Shown piece by piece: positions 1-11,200 of a stretch of 54,098 nt of DNA (position 1 is its first letter; every line of letters begins with the position of its first letter). The notes beneath the pieces were generated by a model that was given only the letters and a program-made list of their open reading frames with translations, searched no databases and had not been told where the DNA came from. Location of the stretch: NCBI GenBank assembly GCA_027577595.1, contig JANBRJ010000106.1:1-54098 (forward strand). The letters run 5' to 3'. Source of the DNA: Coemansia sp. RSA 487 (Eukaryota > Kickxellomycota > Kickxellomycetes > Kickxellales > Kickxellaceae). Made by a program: the position numbers and the translations under genes.

Positions 1-77
1 TAATTATTTATGGTATATAACCATAATAATTTTACTCTAATTAGTGTTAGCGTGTTGCAGAAATTAATTTTTATTTT
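1..77. repeat. Terminal direct repeat (circle overlap)
   Basis: Bases 1-77 are identical to 54022-54098. This is what a circular molecule gives when the assembly runs past its own start, so the true circle is about 54,021 bp. nad1 reads across the joint: exons 1 and 2 lie at 1367-3513 and exon 3 at 53623-53973, all minus strand, which independently supports circularity. The repeat lies inside nad1 intron 2. Confidence 0.95.
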
Positions 78-348
78 CTGCCTAAATCTTTAAATTTAAG
101 TCGTTACGGGGAAATGTTAAGGAAAGATCATTATATATAATCTTTTAGAATTAGAGTATACAATAACAAATCTTCCCACGGTATTACCATAGATATAATT
201 TATATCAGTAGGCTTCACCGTTATGAGCTAATTTCATTAATAATCACTTATTAAATCGGGCGAATATAATCGAAAAATAAAAATAAATTTTTATTTTAAT
301 TTGTTTTATATATTTCAAAAAATAATATTAAAAATTAGATATAATTAT

Positions 349-1366
349 TTAATTTTTTCTATAATTATTCATTCCTAAATATAAATTTTTAATTTGATTA
401 AAACCATCTATTTTAAAATGAACTTTTTTAGATATTAATTTTACACCTAAACTAAAATCCTTAAAATCTAAAGTTTTATTACCATACAAAGGATATTTAT
501 TGAAAAAAGGAATAATATATTCTTCTAATAAAATTCTTTTTGAAAAAATTAATTCTATTAAATTATTTTTTTTATTAATTTTAAAATTTCCTTGATTATT
601 AAAAGATTCATTAATTTTTCTAATTAATGTTTCATCTCTTAAATTTTGACTAATGATAAATCTTGATCCAAATGCATATTCAAATTTAGAAGATTTTTCT
701 TTTTGCATATCTAAAGTAAATGAACCATCACCATTAACAAATCCTGCTATCCAATTACCATCTATAAAAGAATAATTTATATTTATATTAGGAATTTCTA
801 GATTTTTTATATAATTAGGAAAATTTAAAATTAATTTCTGGGTTTAATGAAGAATATATAGATTTTAATCCTATTAAATAATTAAAATTATCTAAATCTA
901 ATTTAATTTTATTTTGTTTAATTTTAAAACCTTTTTCAAAAATATAAAAATTTTTTAACTTTACAGTTTTTAAAGGATAATTATTGAAATGTAAAATTAC
1001 TAATTTTAAACCTTCATGAGATCTTATTTTAAATCTATAAATATTTTGATCTATAGATATTGAACCTCGATCATCAGAATGATGATCAGTTATTAAATTC
1101 AACAAATCTAAATTATTAGAAGTTTTTTTAGCAACTAAACCATATTCAAAACTTAAATTATAATTATATTTATAATCCTTATTTTTTGAAAATTTTATAG
1201 AAAAATGTCCTTCTGCATCAGAAAATCCCGTAATAAACCAAGGATCTATATTATTTTTTGAAATAATAAATGTAAAACTATAATAAATTAATAAATTGTT
1301 TACATTATCATATATAAAAAAAATTAATAAAAAAATAACAAATTGGATTATAAAAATTTTTAATTC
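349..1366 (-). pseudogene. LAGLIDADG HEG of nad1 intron 2, frameshifted
   Basis: The intron runs from 1366 down across the joint to 53974 (about 1,414 nt). The ORF continues in frame from exon 2 and carries a first LAGLIDADG motif near 1220-1250 (WFITGFSDAEGHF). It stops at about 815. A second domain with WIAGFVNGDGSF (about 740-770) and the matching C-terminus ending at 349 lies in another frame, so one frameshift separates the two halves, at a T/A-rich run near 815-830. Two-motif proteins of this kind normally act as single-chain homing endonucleases or maturases. Either the gene is newly broken or the homopolymer was misread. The ribozyme core follows at about 300-1 and 54021-53980. Confidence 0.8.
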
Positions 1367-3513
1367 ACCCAAGAAAATTAAAGCAAAACTGAAAGAAGAA
1401 TATTCTGTAAATGCACCTGAAACTAATTCTGATTCAGATTCTACTAAATCGAAAGGTACTCGATTAGTTTCTGCTAAAGCAGAAATAAATAAAATAGGAA
1501 ATAAAGGTAATAAAGGTAATAAAAAAATAGTATATTTTTGAAATAAGATAATTTCATTAATATTGAATGAACTAACAGTACAAACGATAGTTAAGATAGT
1601 TAAACCAATAACTAATTCATAAGATATAAGTTGAGCTGTAGTTCTTAATGAACCCATTAAAGAATATTTGGAATTACTTGACCAACCAGCTAATATAATA
1701 CCAACTACACTAATTGATGACATGGCTAATAAATAAATAACACCTAATTCCATATCACTTATACTATTACCTCTACCAAAAGGAATAGTTGCCCATCCTA
1801 ATAAATTAACTATAAAAATAGTTAAAGGTGCAGACAAGAAGAACATCTTGTCGGATTGTGAAGGTAAAATAGTTTCTTTTAATAATAATTTTACACCATC
1901 ACTTAATGGTTGTAGAAGACCGAATAACAATTATCTTTTTTTTAGCCAAAGATATCCTACAGGATATCTTCTAGGCAGAGTTAAAAGACTTTTCCCAAAT
2001 ATATATATATTTCATAGATAAGAAAAAAATCTATTAATTTATTTTTCTTATTATGTAACTTTTCAGATAGGGTTTGACTATATCTTAAGCTTACGCTAAC
2101 CACCGTTTAGTCGATGAACTGCACACCTCTCAAAGAGGGGTATTTGGCTGCAGATAACCTATTTCCTTTCGTACATTTATTTCGATTTTACCATACCACG
2201 AGTCATTACCTGTGCCACGAAATATGTTACCATTCTCGTTTGGTTGAAATAACTTTAAGGTGTTCCCGCAATTTGATGGTTTATAGCAGAAGGTTCACTT
2301 CTACTTCTAGGCCAAAGAAGATTACTCAATTCTTCTCTTCAGTATTTTACCTAAATTAAAAATTTTATCTAATAAATCCATTTCTTAAAAAATCTTTAGT
2401 AATACTTAAAATTGGTAACTGATTAAATTAATTACCAATTTAATTTTTATTCTGAAAATTTTATTTTCTTTAAACCTTCTGATGTAAAATGAATTTTTAG
2501 GTTCAATAAAAGTTATAATTTTTTTTTTAATGCTAAATTATTAAAAAGTAGAGTGTTTATTAAATAAATTATTTTTTTTAATTTATTAAAGATGTAGATA
2601 AAATCCATTTATCTCTAAATAATTTATTTTTATCTGTATTTCTAGAAATAGTACTTACATTACAATTAAAAAATTTAGCCGCCTCTGTATAACTATTAAA
2701 TTCTCTAAATACAGTTGTTTTATTATTTTTATCAAATATAAATACTTTTTTTCTTAATTTTATCACAGTACTTTCAGAAATAGATTTACCTTTAAGAGCA
2801 AGACTTATTTTAATTTTAGTTTCAGTAGAAAGAGTTCTACCAGATAAAGTTTTACTTATAGAAGCTTTAGTTTTAGTTGTATGAGTTTTACCATAAAAAT
2901 GATTATTTTCTCCACTCATTTTTATAATTGTATCTACTGAATGCTTAGAACCTAATCGAGAATTTGCGTTAAGATTAAAATTATACTCAGGATTTAAATT
3001 ATCTATATAATATTGTTCTCGTTTAATAATTAATTTTCGTGCTTCTTTTTTTGATAATTTAGAAACATTTATATACTCAAGAATAGATAAACTAAATACG
3101 GAATAACCGTGATAAAGTAAAGCTTTATAAATATACATTGAATTATGATTTTTTAAATAATTTAAATTTAAATAATTTGATAATCTAATAGATATATCAA
3201 ATGCTGAACCTACATATTTTTTACCGGAATCTAAATGAATCCATAAATAAACACCTGCTTTTTTTTTATTATCAGATAAAATTTTTAACTTATTAATATC
3301 TACATTATAATATTTTATTATAAAAGGATATTTATTATTATTATTTTTTGAAGATGTATGGTAAAATCTTATAATATTTAGTTGACCTATATGATTAGGT
3401 CCGACTCTTCTTTGCATCGAACCCATAACTTTTCTTTCTGCTAAAGTTAAATAAGCAATTGCCAATAATACAGGTAATATAATAGAAAAAATTTCAATTA
3501 TTGATAATAACAT
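1367..3513 (-). CDS. nad1: NADH dehydrogenase subunit 1, exons 1 and 2
   Basis: NAD1 is a membrane subunit of respiratory complex I near the quinone site. Exon 1 is 3385-3513 (43 codons, start MLLSIIEIF, through the conserved AERKVMGSMQRRVGPN motif). Exon 2 is 1367-1927 (187 codons, LFGLLQPLSDG to LIFLG, including AETNRVPFDLVESESELVSG). Exon 3 is 53623-53973 across the circle joint. Joined, they give 346 aa, normal for the family. Both joins obey the group I pattern: the exon ends in T and the intron ends in G. Each upstream exon runs in frame into an intron ORF, GIY-YIG after exon 1 and LAGLIDADG after exon 2. It is the last gene of the minus-strand series cob-nad4-nad6-nad1. Confidence 0.95.
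1928..3384 (-). mobile_element. Group I intron 1 of nad1
   Basis: Sits after codon 43 of nad1. The 5' part is a GIY-YIG ORF fused to exon 1 (2578-3384). The conserved ribozyme core follows at about 2045-2360, including the segment CACAGGTAATGACTCGTGG and the P7-like AAGATATAGTC. This core is nearly the same as that of cox2 intron 2 (47150-47420, plus strand), although the ORFs differ in family detail and position. The intron's last base is G and the upstream exon ends in T. The plus-strand reading frame at 2114-2359 is only a shadow of the core. Confidence 0.88.
2578..3384 (-). CDS. GIY-YIG homing endonuclease in nad1 intron 1
   Basis: In-frame continuation of nad1 exon 1, about 268 codons. 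The GIY-YIG module is clear: AGVYLWIHLDSGKKYVG gives the GVY...YVG pair, an Arg follows in SIRLSNY, and EQYYIDNLNPEYN supplies the catalytic-type Glu and the conserved loop. C-terminal repeats of the NUMOD type (KHSVDTIIKMSGENNHFYG and later copies) and a last helix-turn-helix-like region with EAAKFFNCNVSTISR are expected to bind DNA. The frame is intact. It probably matures by cleavage from the exon-fused precursor. It is not closely similar to the GIY-YIG protein in cox2 intron 2, whose ribozyme it shares. Confidence 0.88.
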   Translation of the reverse strand, partial: QLNIIRFYHTSSKNNNNKYPFIIKYYNVDINKLKILSDNKKKAGVYLWIHLDSGKKYVGSAFDISIRLSNYLNLNYLKNHNSMYIYKALLYHGYSVFSLSILEYINVSKLSKKEARKLIIKREQYYIDNLNPEYNFNLNANSRLGSKHSVDTIIKMSGENNHFYGKTHTTKTKASISKTLSGRTLSTETKIKISLALKGKSISESTVIKLRKKVFIFDKNNKTTVFREFNSYTEAAKFFNCNVSTISRNTDKNKLFRDKWILSTSLIN

Positions 3514-3613
3514 TATATTTAAATTTTATATAATTTTTTTAATAAAAAAATTCTTTATTTTGATATTCACTTATTTATAAACTTATAATTTTTATAATAA
3601 TTAAAAATTATTA

Positions 3614-4240
3614 TTAAGCATATGAATTAAAACATAAAGCTATAGGTCCTATCATAGCTAATAATAAATTTAAACTTATTATAATTAACCAAAAAGCATA
3701 ATTAGTATATAAAGAATAAGCAATAATTTTAATTTGATTTGTATTAGGTAATAAAGTATCCCATAATTCATTTGTATTACAAGTTTCTTTTATTATATAA
3801 GATCCTCCATTAAAATAATCAAATAATGTCCAAAAATTATTCGAATAAGAATTTAAAAAATTATAATTTTCTAAATTATATATTATTTGTTCTATATCAT
3901 ATTTTAATGTATAATAAATTAATACAAAAATTATTAATGTTATAATTGTTAATGGTAAATATTTTGTAAAAGAAAATTTTAATATATTTGTAAATTCTGG
4001 ATATTTTGTATCTAACATCATTATTGCAAATAAAAATAATATTGATATTGCTCCTACATATATCATAAAATATGCTAAACCTATAAAACCTATTGATAAA
4101 ACTATTAAATAACTTCCACTAAACAAAAATACCATAATTAAACTTATTATAGAATAAATTGGATTTACAGATATTAATGTTAATATAGCAGATGATAATG
4201 CACCACTAATTAATATAAATTCTATTATTGTTTTTATCAT
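3614..4240 (-). CDS. nad6: NADH dehydrogenase subunit 6
   Basis: Complex I membrane subunit, 208 aa, uninterrupted. The signature is the stretch around residues 45-75 (YLIVLSIGFIGLAYFMIYVG followed by AISILFLFAIMML), the pi-bulge helix shared by all NAD6 proteins. About five membrane segments are visible. Start ATG at 4240 follows an A/T run. It lies between nad4 and nad1 on the same strand, with 100 bp to nad1 exon 1, so it is probably co-transcribed with them. Stop TAA. Confidence 0.95.
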   Translation of the reverse strand: MIKTIIEFILISGALSSAILTLISVNPIYSIISLIMVFLFSGSYLIVLSIGFIGLAYFMIYVGAISILFLFAIMMLDTKYPEFTNILKFSFTKYLPLTIITLIIFVLIYYTLKYDIEQIIYNLENYNFLNSYSNNFWTLFDYFNGGSYIIKETCNTNELWDTLLPNTNQIKIIAYSLYTNYAFWLIIISLNLLLAMIGPIALCFNSYA

Positions 4241-4493
4241 TTTTTTTTAATTTAATTATATATTTAACCCCTCTCAACGGATTTTTTATTTAAAAATTAA
4301 TTTATTTTAAATACTATTAAAATAAATTATATATATAAAATTAATTTTTAATAATATTAATATTTATAATATTAAAAATAATTATTTTAATTATTTTATT
4401 TAAAATTTTCTTTATTAAAAAATAAACCAATAAAATTTTGTAATAATAAAACTAATAATTAAAATTATAAAACATAATAATTTTATAAATAAA

Positions 4494-4830
4494 TTAATAA
4501 AAAAAATTACTTAAAAGATCGACAATTTTATCTATATTATTATGTATAAATGAATAATTATGATCATCAGGAATTTCTAATTCATTTGAATTTATTTGAT
4601 TAATAATATTCTCTACATATTCAGGATTAACATCATAAATTATTTCATTTACTATCTGATAATTAATTTCTTTGATTTTATCAACAGTACATAAATTTTT
4701 GAAATTATTAATTTTATAAATATCAATATTATTCAAATAATTTATAATATCAGTATAAGAATTATCTAATATATAATCATAAGATTCTTTACTTATTAAA
4801 AAATGAGTATTATTTAAATTCCCATTATTT
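4494..4830 (-). pseudogene. Out-of-frame tail of the NAD4 C-terminal extension
   Basis: Downstream of the nad4 stop an open frame continues from about 4850 to 4494 without its own obvious start (the first Met gives an 80-residue piece starting MNNIDIYKI). It is polar and Asn/Ile-rich like the extension of NAD4 itself, and is entered by a one-base change of frame exactly at a GC-rich palindrome (4843-4857, CTGAAC-TTC-GTTCAG). I read it as the former end of a longer NAD4 extension that was cut off when the palindrome arrived. No family is recognised. It could instead be a chance frame in AT-rich DNA, but about 110 open codons argue against that. Confidence 0.5.
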
Positions 4831-7721
4831 TTAATATATTCTCTGAACTTCGTTCAGGGTTTCATTATCAAAACCAGCTTCTATTAATGTATTTTGATAA
4901 TAATTAATTATATTATTTACTATTTTATCCTTATTTGTTAATAATATATTATCTTTTAAAAATGAGAATATAGAATCATTAATACGAATTGTTTCTATAC
5001 TTTGTGATAAATTAAGAATTTCATTACTGTCGTCTGCGACGAATAATCTATCATGAGTTTTAAAACGAGATTGATTATTATATAAAGATAATTTTTTTTT
5101 TTTTATAAAATAACTTTTAATAAATAATGGTAATATCATATAATTAGAATTAATATCAGAAGAAAAAACAGTTGAAATTTTTAATAATATAACAGAAATA
5201 TCATATTCAAATATATCAGTAATTAAAAAAGGTATAATAGCAGTTATAAAAATAATAATAAATAAAGGTAATGTAATAGAAAATTCTCTTATAGTTAAAT
5301 CATTAGATTTAAATTTTAAATATAAAGAATAAGAACCAAATAATATTCTACCTAAAAACCAGATAGAAAAAGCAGCAACTAAAATAATACTTAAAGAAGA
5401 AAAAATACCTATAGTAGGATCAATAAAAAAAATACCTATAAAAGATAAAAATTCACCTATAAAATTATTAGTTAAAGGTGTAGCCATATTACTTAAGATA
5501 AAATAAAATAATATAAAAGAAAAAATAGGTGTAAAAATATTTAATCCTTTATAATATAATAAAGTTCTAGAATGATATCTATCATATAAAACAGCTACAC
5601 AAATAAATAAACTAGGTGAAGTAAAACCATGTGCTATTGATAAAAATATAGAACCAGATAAACCTTGATATAAAAATGAAAATAAACTCATTATTGCTAT
5701 AGCCATATGCTACTCTAACTAGAGGACTGGACCATATCTTTATTTACTTATTCTGATTTAAATCCTTTATCCCATGAACTAATTAATTGTTGCCATGCTT
5801 TATTTAAAAAAAAGTTTTTATCTCCCGAAAGAGCTTTTAGCTCCTTTAGTTCATAAAATTTAGGTATTAAATTGACCCTAATAAGTTTGGCGGATCTAGA
5901 AGGATAAATATGAAAATAGTTTTTATATAAAGATAATACTTCTTCTTTTTTATAAACAACCCATCTAAATGTTTTTCTTTTTTTATCATGAAAATAAACT
6001 ATACCTCCATATAAATTAATTAAAGGGTCTAAAAGATATTTATCTTTTTGAGTAAATGAAAAAATAATTTTATAATTTATTTTATCTATATATATACTAT
6101 CATCACTATCAAAAAATCCTGATAACCAACCATTATTATATGTTAATGGTTGCGGTTGTATTAAATCAATATTATATTTAGAACATATTTTATTTAATTG
6201 ATCTAATCTTTTTGGATTTCTAATTAATCCATTTATTACATAAATTAAATTTAATATACCTTCTTTATGATGTAATCTATATCTTACAGCTTTAGCACCT
6301 GATTTTAATTTGATTGAACCACCAAATCGTTGTTTAATTAAGTATAAACAATGTTCATCTCTTAAATCCATAGTTATTTCTAAACCTACAGATCCAGTTT
6401 TAGTTTTATATAAATAACCATCACCATCAATAAGGCCAGCTAACCATTCATTAAATTTTTTTTCAGTATTATTTTTATTTTTAGTAGAAGTAGTATACAT
6501 AGAAGTTAAATTAAAAAACGGATTAATATATAATAATCCATGAATATTTTTTTTAAAGATATTGGTAAATAACAAACATATGGCCTCTGAGATTTTCATT
6601 CGCGTGCTAAGCGCTTTGATTATCTGCGGATTATTTAAATATATTACAAAAATTCTAACTAAAATGGAATCTAAAAATAAAATAAGATTACTAATAATTT
6701 TAGTATTTTGTAATATTGAAATTTTTTTTAAAATAAATTTCTTAAATTTCCCGCATATAGTTTGTTGCGATAAATATATTATATTTATCGGGCCAATTCG
6801 ACCAATGGAACTATAAGCAATAATTTTTTTTAAATCAATTTGTCTTAAAGTTGTAAAAGATGAATATAATATACCTAATAATGATAATAATAAAGTTAAA
6901 GGTAAAAAATGATAAGAACCTTCAGGATATAAACTTAAAGAAAATCTTATAAATCCATAAGTTGCTAATTTTAACATAATACCAGCTAAAATAATAGAAC
7001 CACTTAATGGCGCTTCAGTGTGAGCTAAAGGTAACCATTGATGAAATGGTAATAAAGGTGTTTTTATAGCAAAAGAAATAAAGAATCCTAACCATAAAAT
7101 AAATTGTTTCTTAATTGATAAAAAAGAAGTAGAAATAAAAATATAATCATAAGTACCTGAAAAAGAATATAATGTTAATATAGCTAATAACATAAATAAT
7201 GAACCTCCTAATGTCATTAAAAAAAATTGATAAGTAGCATATATTCTTGTTAATTCTTCTTTTTCTTTTCCTTTTTTATTACCTTGTTTATTACTACCAA
7301 ATATACCTATTAATAAAAACATAGGTATTAATGATGTTTCAAAAAATATATAAAACATTAATATATCTAATATTATAAATACTCCTATTAATATACTTTC
7401 TAAAAGTAATAATGATATTATATAATATTTTGTATTTCCTGTAATATTCCAACCACCTATTATAGATAATACCATTATAAATGTTGTTAATAATATAAAT
7501 AATAATGATATACCATCTATACCTGTCATTATAGTATTAGTTATTCTTATTGTAAATTGTGGAAAATTTTGACTATAATTAAATTTATTCCACATTATTA
7601 TTGATATTACTAAATTTATCATACCTACACTTAATCCTATCATTTTTATTTTTTTTTTATCTGTATAATTTAAACATCCTAATACACCTATAATTGGAAA
7701 CATAATTAATAAATTTATCAT
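4831..7721 (-). CDS. nad4: NADH dehydrogenase subunit 4 (2 exons)
   Basis: Proton-pumping membrane subunit of complex I. Exon 1 is 6801-7721 (307 codons, through KKIIAYSSIG) and exon 2 is 4831-5709 (HMAIAIMSLF onward). The join gives SSIGHM, the usual NAD4 sequence, with T before and G at the end of the intron. Conserved landmarks are the ETSLIPMFLLIG segment, the region around HQWLPLAHTEAPLSGS and LDLKKIIAYSSI-like residues. The conserved protein ends near FEYDISVILLKIS. About 100 polar residues then follow, so the product is 599 aa against roughly 490 in relatives. This extension holds a small palindrome at 5029-5040 and ends at another at 4843-4857. Confidence 0.93.
5748..6800 (-). CDS. 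LAGLIDADG HEG in nad4 intron 1
   Basis: The intron is 5710-6800 and the ORF continues exon 1 in frame (about 350 codons). Motif 1 is [13 protein letters not shown] and motif 2 is WLSGFFDSDDSIY, in which the usual Gly after the acid is Asp. Motif 2 keeps an acidic residue, so activity is possible. The body ([29 protein letters not shown]) is very close to the HEGs of cox1 introns 5 and 6, and the intron 5' ends also match, so the three are copies of one mobile intron. The N-terminal part reads through ribozyme-core sequence (MKISEAICLLF). Confidence 0.88.
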   Translation of the reverse strand, partial: RIGPINIIYLSQQTICGKFKKFILKKISILQNTKIISNLILFLDSILVRIFVIYLNNPQIIKALSTRMKISEAICLLFTNIFKKNIHGLLYINPFFNLTSMYTTSTKNKNNTEKKFNEWLAGLIDGDGYLYKTKTGSVGLEITMDLRDEHCLYLIKQRFGGSIKLKSGAKAVRYRLHHKEGILNLIYVINGLIRNPKRLDQLNKICSKYNIDLIQPQPLTYNNGWLSGFFDSDDSIYIDKINYKIIFSFTQKDKYLLDPLINLYGGIVYFHDKKRKTFRWVVYKKEEVLSLYKNYFHIYPSRSAKLIRVNLIPKFYELKELKALSGDKNFFLNKAWQQLISSWDKGFKSE

Positions 7722-8249
7722 TTTTTTTATTATAATTTTTTTTTTAAATTTACTTTTATTATTATTATCTTACTATATAAATTTTTATCTTCTATTTTAA
7801 ATTTTTTATTACTATTTATAAATTTTTTTAAAATTTTAATTTTTTTTTTTCGTTGTTAATAAGTTTTAATAAAATAATAAAAATTTTAAATATAATAAAG
7901 TATATAAATATACTTTATTATATTTAAAATTATAGCTTATATATACCTTATATTTTAAATATATTTATTATTTACATAAATATAATTTAAAATAATCCAA
8001 ATATAATTTAAAATAATCCAAATATAAATATAATTATATTTATAATTTTATAACCTGTATCTAAATGAGCTAAAAGAAAAATTGAACACATACCCCCTTA
8101 AAATTCTTAAAATCCTTATTAATAAATTATTATAGAAGATATTTTAGGAGATAATAATTCGATACTATTAGCATATTTTATACCAATAATTATATCTTTT
8201 AAAAATCCTTTAGTAATATATTCTTTTTTAAATTATTTAAAGGAAGTTG
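7722..8249. other. Intergenic spacer, nad4-cob
   Basis: No gene seen on either strand in about 530 bp. The sequence is nearly pure A/T. A 19-base unit (AATATAATTTAAAATAATCC) is repeated in tandem about twice near 7980-8020. The half nearest cob (8050-8240) is less repetitive but has no conserved frame or tRNA fold that I can find. Confidence 0.6.
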
Positions 8250-11200
8250 TTAAGAATTATTATTAGAAGTAATAAGATCTGCTAATGTATTTTCTAAAAT
8301 ACTAATAAAAGGAATAATTATTAAAAAATAAGAGAAATAAAAAATAGTAGATATTTGACCTATAAAAATAAATGGAGGTTCTGCATGATTAGCACCAATC
8401 CACATTAAAATAAAAAAATTAGCAATAAATAACCAATAGAAAAATTTCATAAATGGTCTAAATTGTAAAGATCTCGTGTTGGACAGATCCAACACGGGTA
8501 ATAAGAATAATATTAATATAGCAGTAAACATTGCTATAACACCACCTAATTTATGAGGAATAGATCTTAAAATAGCATAAAAAGGTAAAAAATCATATTT
8601 TATAATAATTTATACAACATAGAAGGATGAATATGATCTTTTACTAAATTTATTAAATAAACTTTAGAAGAAGACCATATGTAAATCCTAGGTTTATTAT
8701 CCGTTAAACGCGTAGCGCGTTCTACAGTTAATTTCGTACTTAAAACTTCAATTAATAGTTCTACTTCTTTTATGGAAAAACCATAAGTATTTAAATGTAA
8801 ACCTTTTCCATGTTTACTTCCATCATCCATGATCCAATAAGCTAAACTAACTGGAGTTAATAATTCCATAATATTTAAAGGTATAATTTTTATACCTTCG
8901 TCATACAGTATCACTGTATGACGAGTGAAACATGGAAGACTTAAAGTTACAAAAGTAATATATTCATAAACTTTATCAGATTGAGTATCATTAAAAGATT
9001 TTTTAATAGTACTAATTTTAGGTGTATAATCTTTATTACAATATAAATTAAAAATACTATATACATGATAAAAATATTCTTTATGTTTATTCGTTTAAGT
9101 ATACATAAATCTAGAATTACCTATTAAATATCTTTTTTGAATATGACCATCACCTAATAAAATACCTATTAATACTTCAGAAATATTAAAAGAAATAATA
9201 ATTTTAGACTTATTCTCTTTAGATAATTGTTTTTTAATAGGTATAATAGATAAAAAATTTATTCTGATTATAATTACTTTTACAAATTATAATATAAAAA
9301 TTTGGACTATATCTTAATCCATTTATATTTAAATAAATGGATTTCTCACATGTAGTCTCTGAGGAACCAAGCATAATAAATTTATTATGCCGGTTTCCTG
9401 CTGATTATCCATTGTTATATCTTTAAGATTTTTACCTTATTATAAAAACGGTACTTAAAGTTTTAGAAGTTTCCAGCATATGGTGAGATAATTCGTATCA
9501 TTTTACATGATCCGTCGGCATTTTTTACATACCATTCAGGTACTATCGAAGGTGGTGTAACTAAAGGATTTCCTGGTATATAATTATCAGCTTCACCCAT
9601 AAAATTAGGTATAAAGAAAATAAAGAATGATAATATTAAAAAGAATAAAAAGAATGTAACATAATCTTTATATGTAAAATAAGGATGAAAAGGAATTTTA
9701 TCACCATTAGAAGAAATTCCTAATGGGTTGTTAGATCCGTGTTGATGTAATCCTATTAAATGTAACACTATTAATGCTGCTAAGATAAAAGGTAATAAGA
9801 AATGTAAACTAAAAAATCTATTTAAAGTGGCGTTACTTACAGAAAAACCACCCCATATGACATTTTATTTTTGAACATTATGTGATGTTCCGCATTCGCT
9901 TACGCATTGAATTAGACTATGTCTTCCTCCCTTGATTTTTTATAAAGGGAGGTTAGGCGCTTGTGGGAAGATTATTATTAGTATAACTCACTTCCTAGTC
10001 GTTGAACGTTCCAGTATATATTTAAATACCTATACTGGCTTCGCTGCTAATTGTCCCTCGATATGAAGGGGTTTCTTGACAATTCACCTAATTATACAGC
10101 CCGATCTTACGATCGGACGCAGCTCATATGAGAATTAAGATTAAAATTAATAATGAAAATATAAATTTATTCAGGTTTATCAAAAAATATACTTGAGTAT
10201 CTTTTACTCGGTCTTGACTAAGGTACAAGACCAGTATATTGAATTAATTTATAACCCATTAAAGGATGATTATCAGAAAAAAAATTAATAACCGTTTTAA
10301 TATCTTTTTTTGAAGATACACTAAATTTAGAATAATTTTCTTCTATACCTATTTTTCTTGTTGTATTAAAAACAAATTTAAAAGATTCAAACATAGGAAG
10401 ATGAGTTCGTTGTCTTAATTCAAAACATGCATCTCCATTATTTTTAAAGAAAAAACTACCCTCAGAAATTGTAAATCCAACTATCCAATTATTAAAAAAA
10501 GAGAAATTTAAATAATCTTGGGGTAATAAAATAATATTAGATTTAGGAATTAATTCTATATTTATATCTTGATATTTAGTAATATCGTTATTCAAAATAT
10601 AAATTGTTTTATTATATTGTTGAATTCTAGTATCAGTTAAAAAATATAATTTATGATATAAAAATAACGGAAATAATATTTTTTGTAAATCAGTTTTATT
10701 AAAAATTAATTTAACTGTATTAGGATTAATTTTAGGATATGTATTTATATTACCTATACCCGATACATGTTCAACATGTATCGGCATTTCTTTATCTCTA
10801 ATATCTAAAGCAATAGTTAAATTAATTTCTATAAATCCTTTAGTAGTTTTTGTAACTTTTATATAACCATCACCATCTATTATACCTACTAATACTGATA
10901 AAAAAGAGTAAGGTATAAGTAATAATTTTTCTTTTTTAATTTCTGTTAACATATTTTTATTTTTAGCACCTTTACCTAATTTACCAATTATTGGTAATAA
11001 AGAAAAAAATAAATTTATATTTTCATTATCAAATTTTGTTGATTCTATCATAAAATAAAAGAACTGTACAATATCAGTACCAATAAAAGGAATAGCACTA
11101 AATAAATTAGTAATAACGGTAGCACCCCAATAACTCATTTGCTTATTATATAATTAATTTCTTTTAGAATTCATATTAGCTTTTATTTCTTTTATTTTAT

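Noticed and set aside
1296-1541. Plus-strand frame of 81 codons, Lys-rich
   Set aside because: Antisense to nad1 exon 2 and the start of its intron ORF.
2114-2359. Plus-strand reading frame of 81 codons
   Set aside because: It is antisense to the conserved ribozyme core of nad1 intron 1; openness is explained by the relatively G/C-rich core.
6562-6816. Plus-strand frame of 84 codons
   Set aside because: Antisense to nad4 exon 1/intron 1 ORF; no independent signal.
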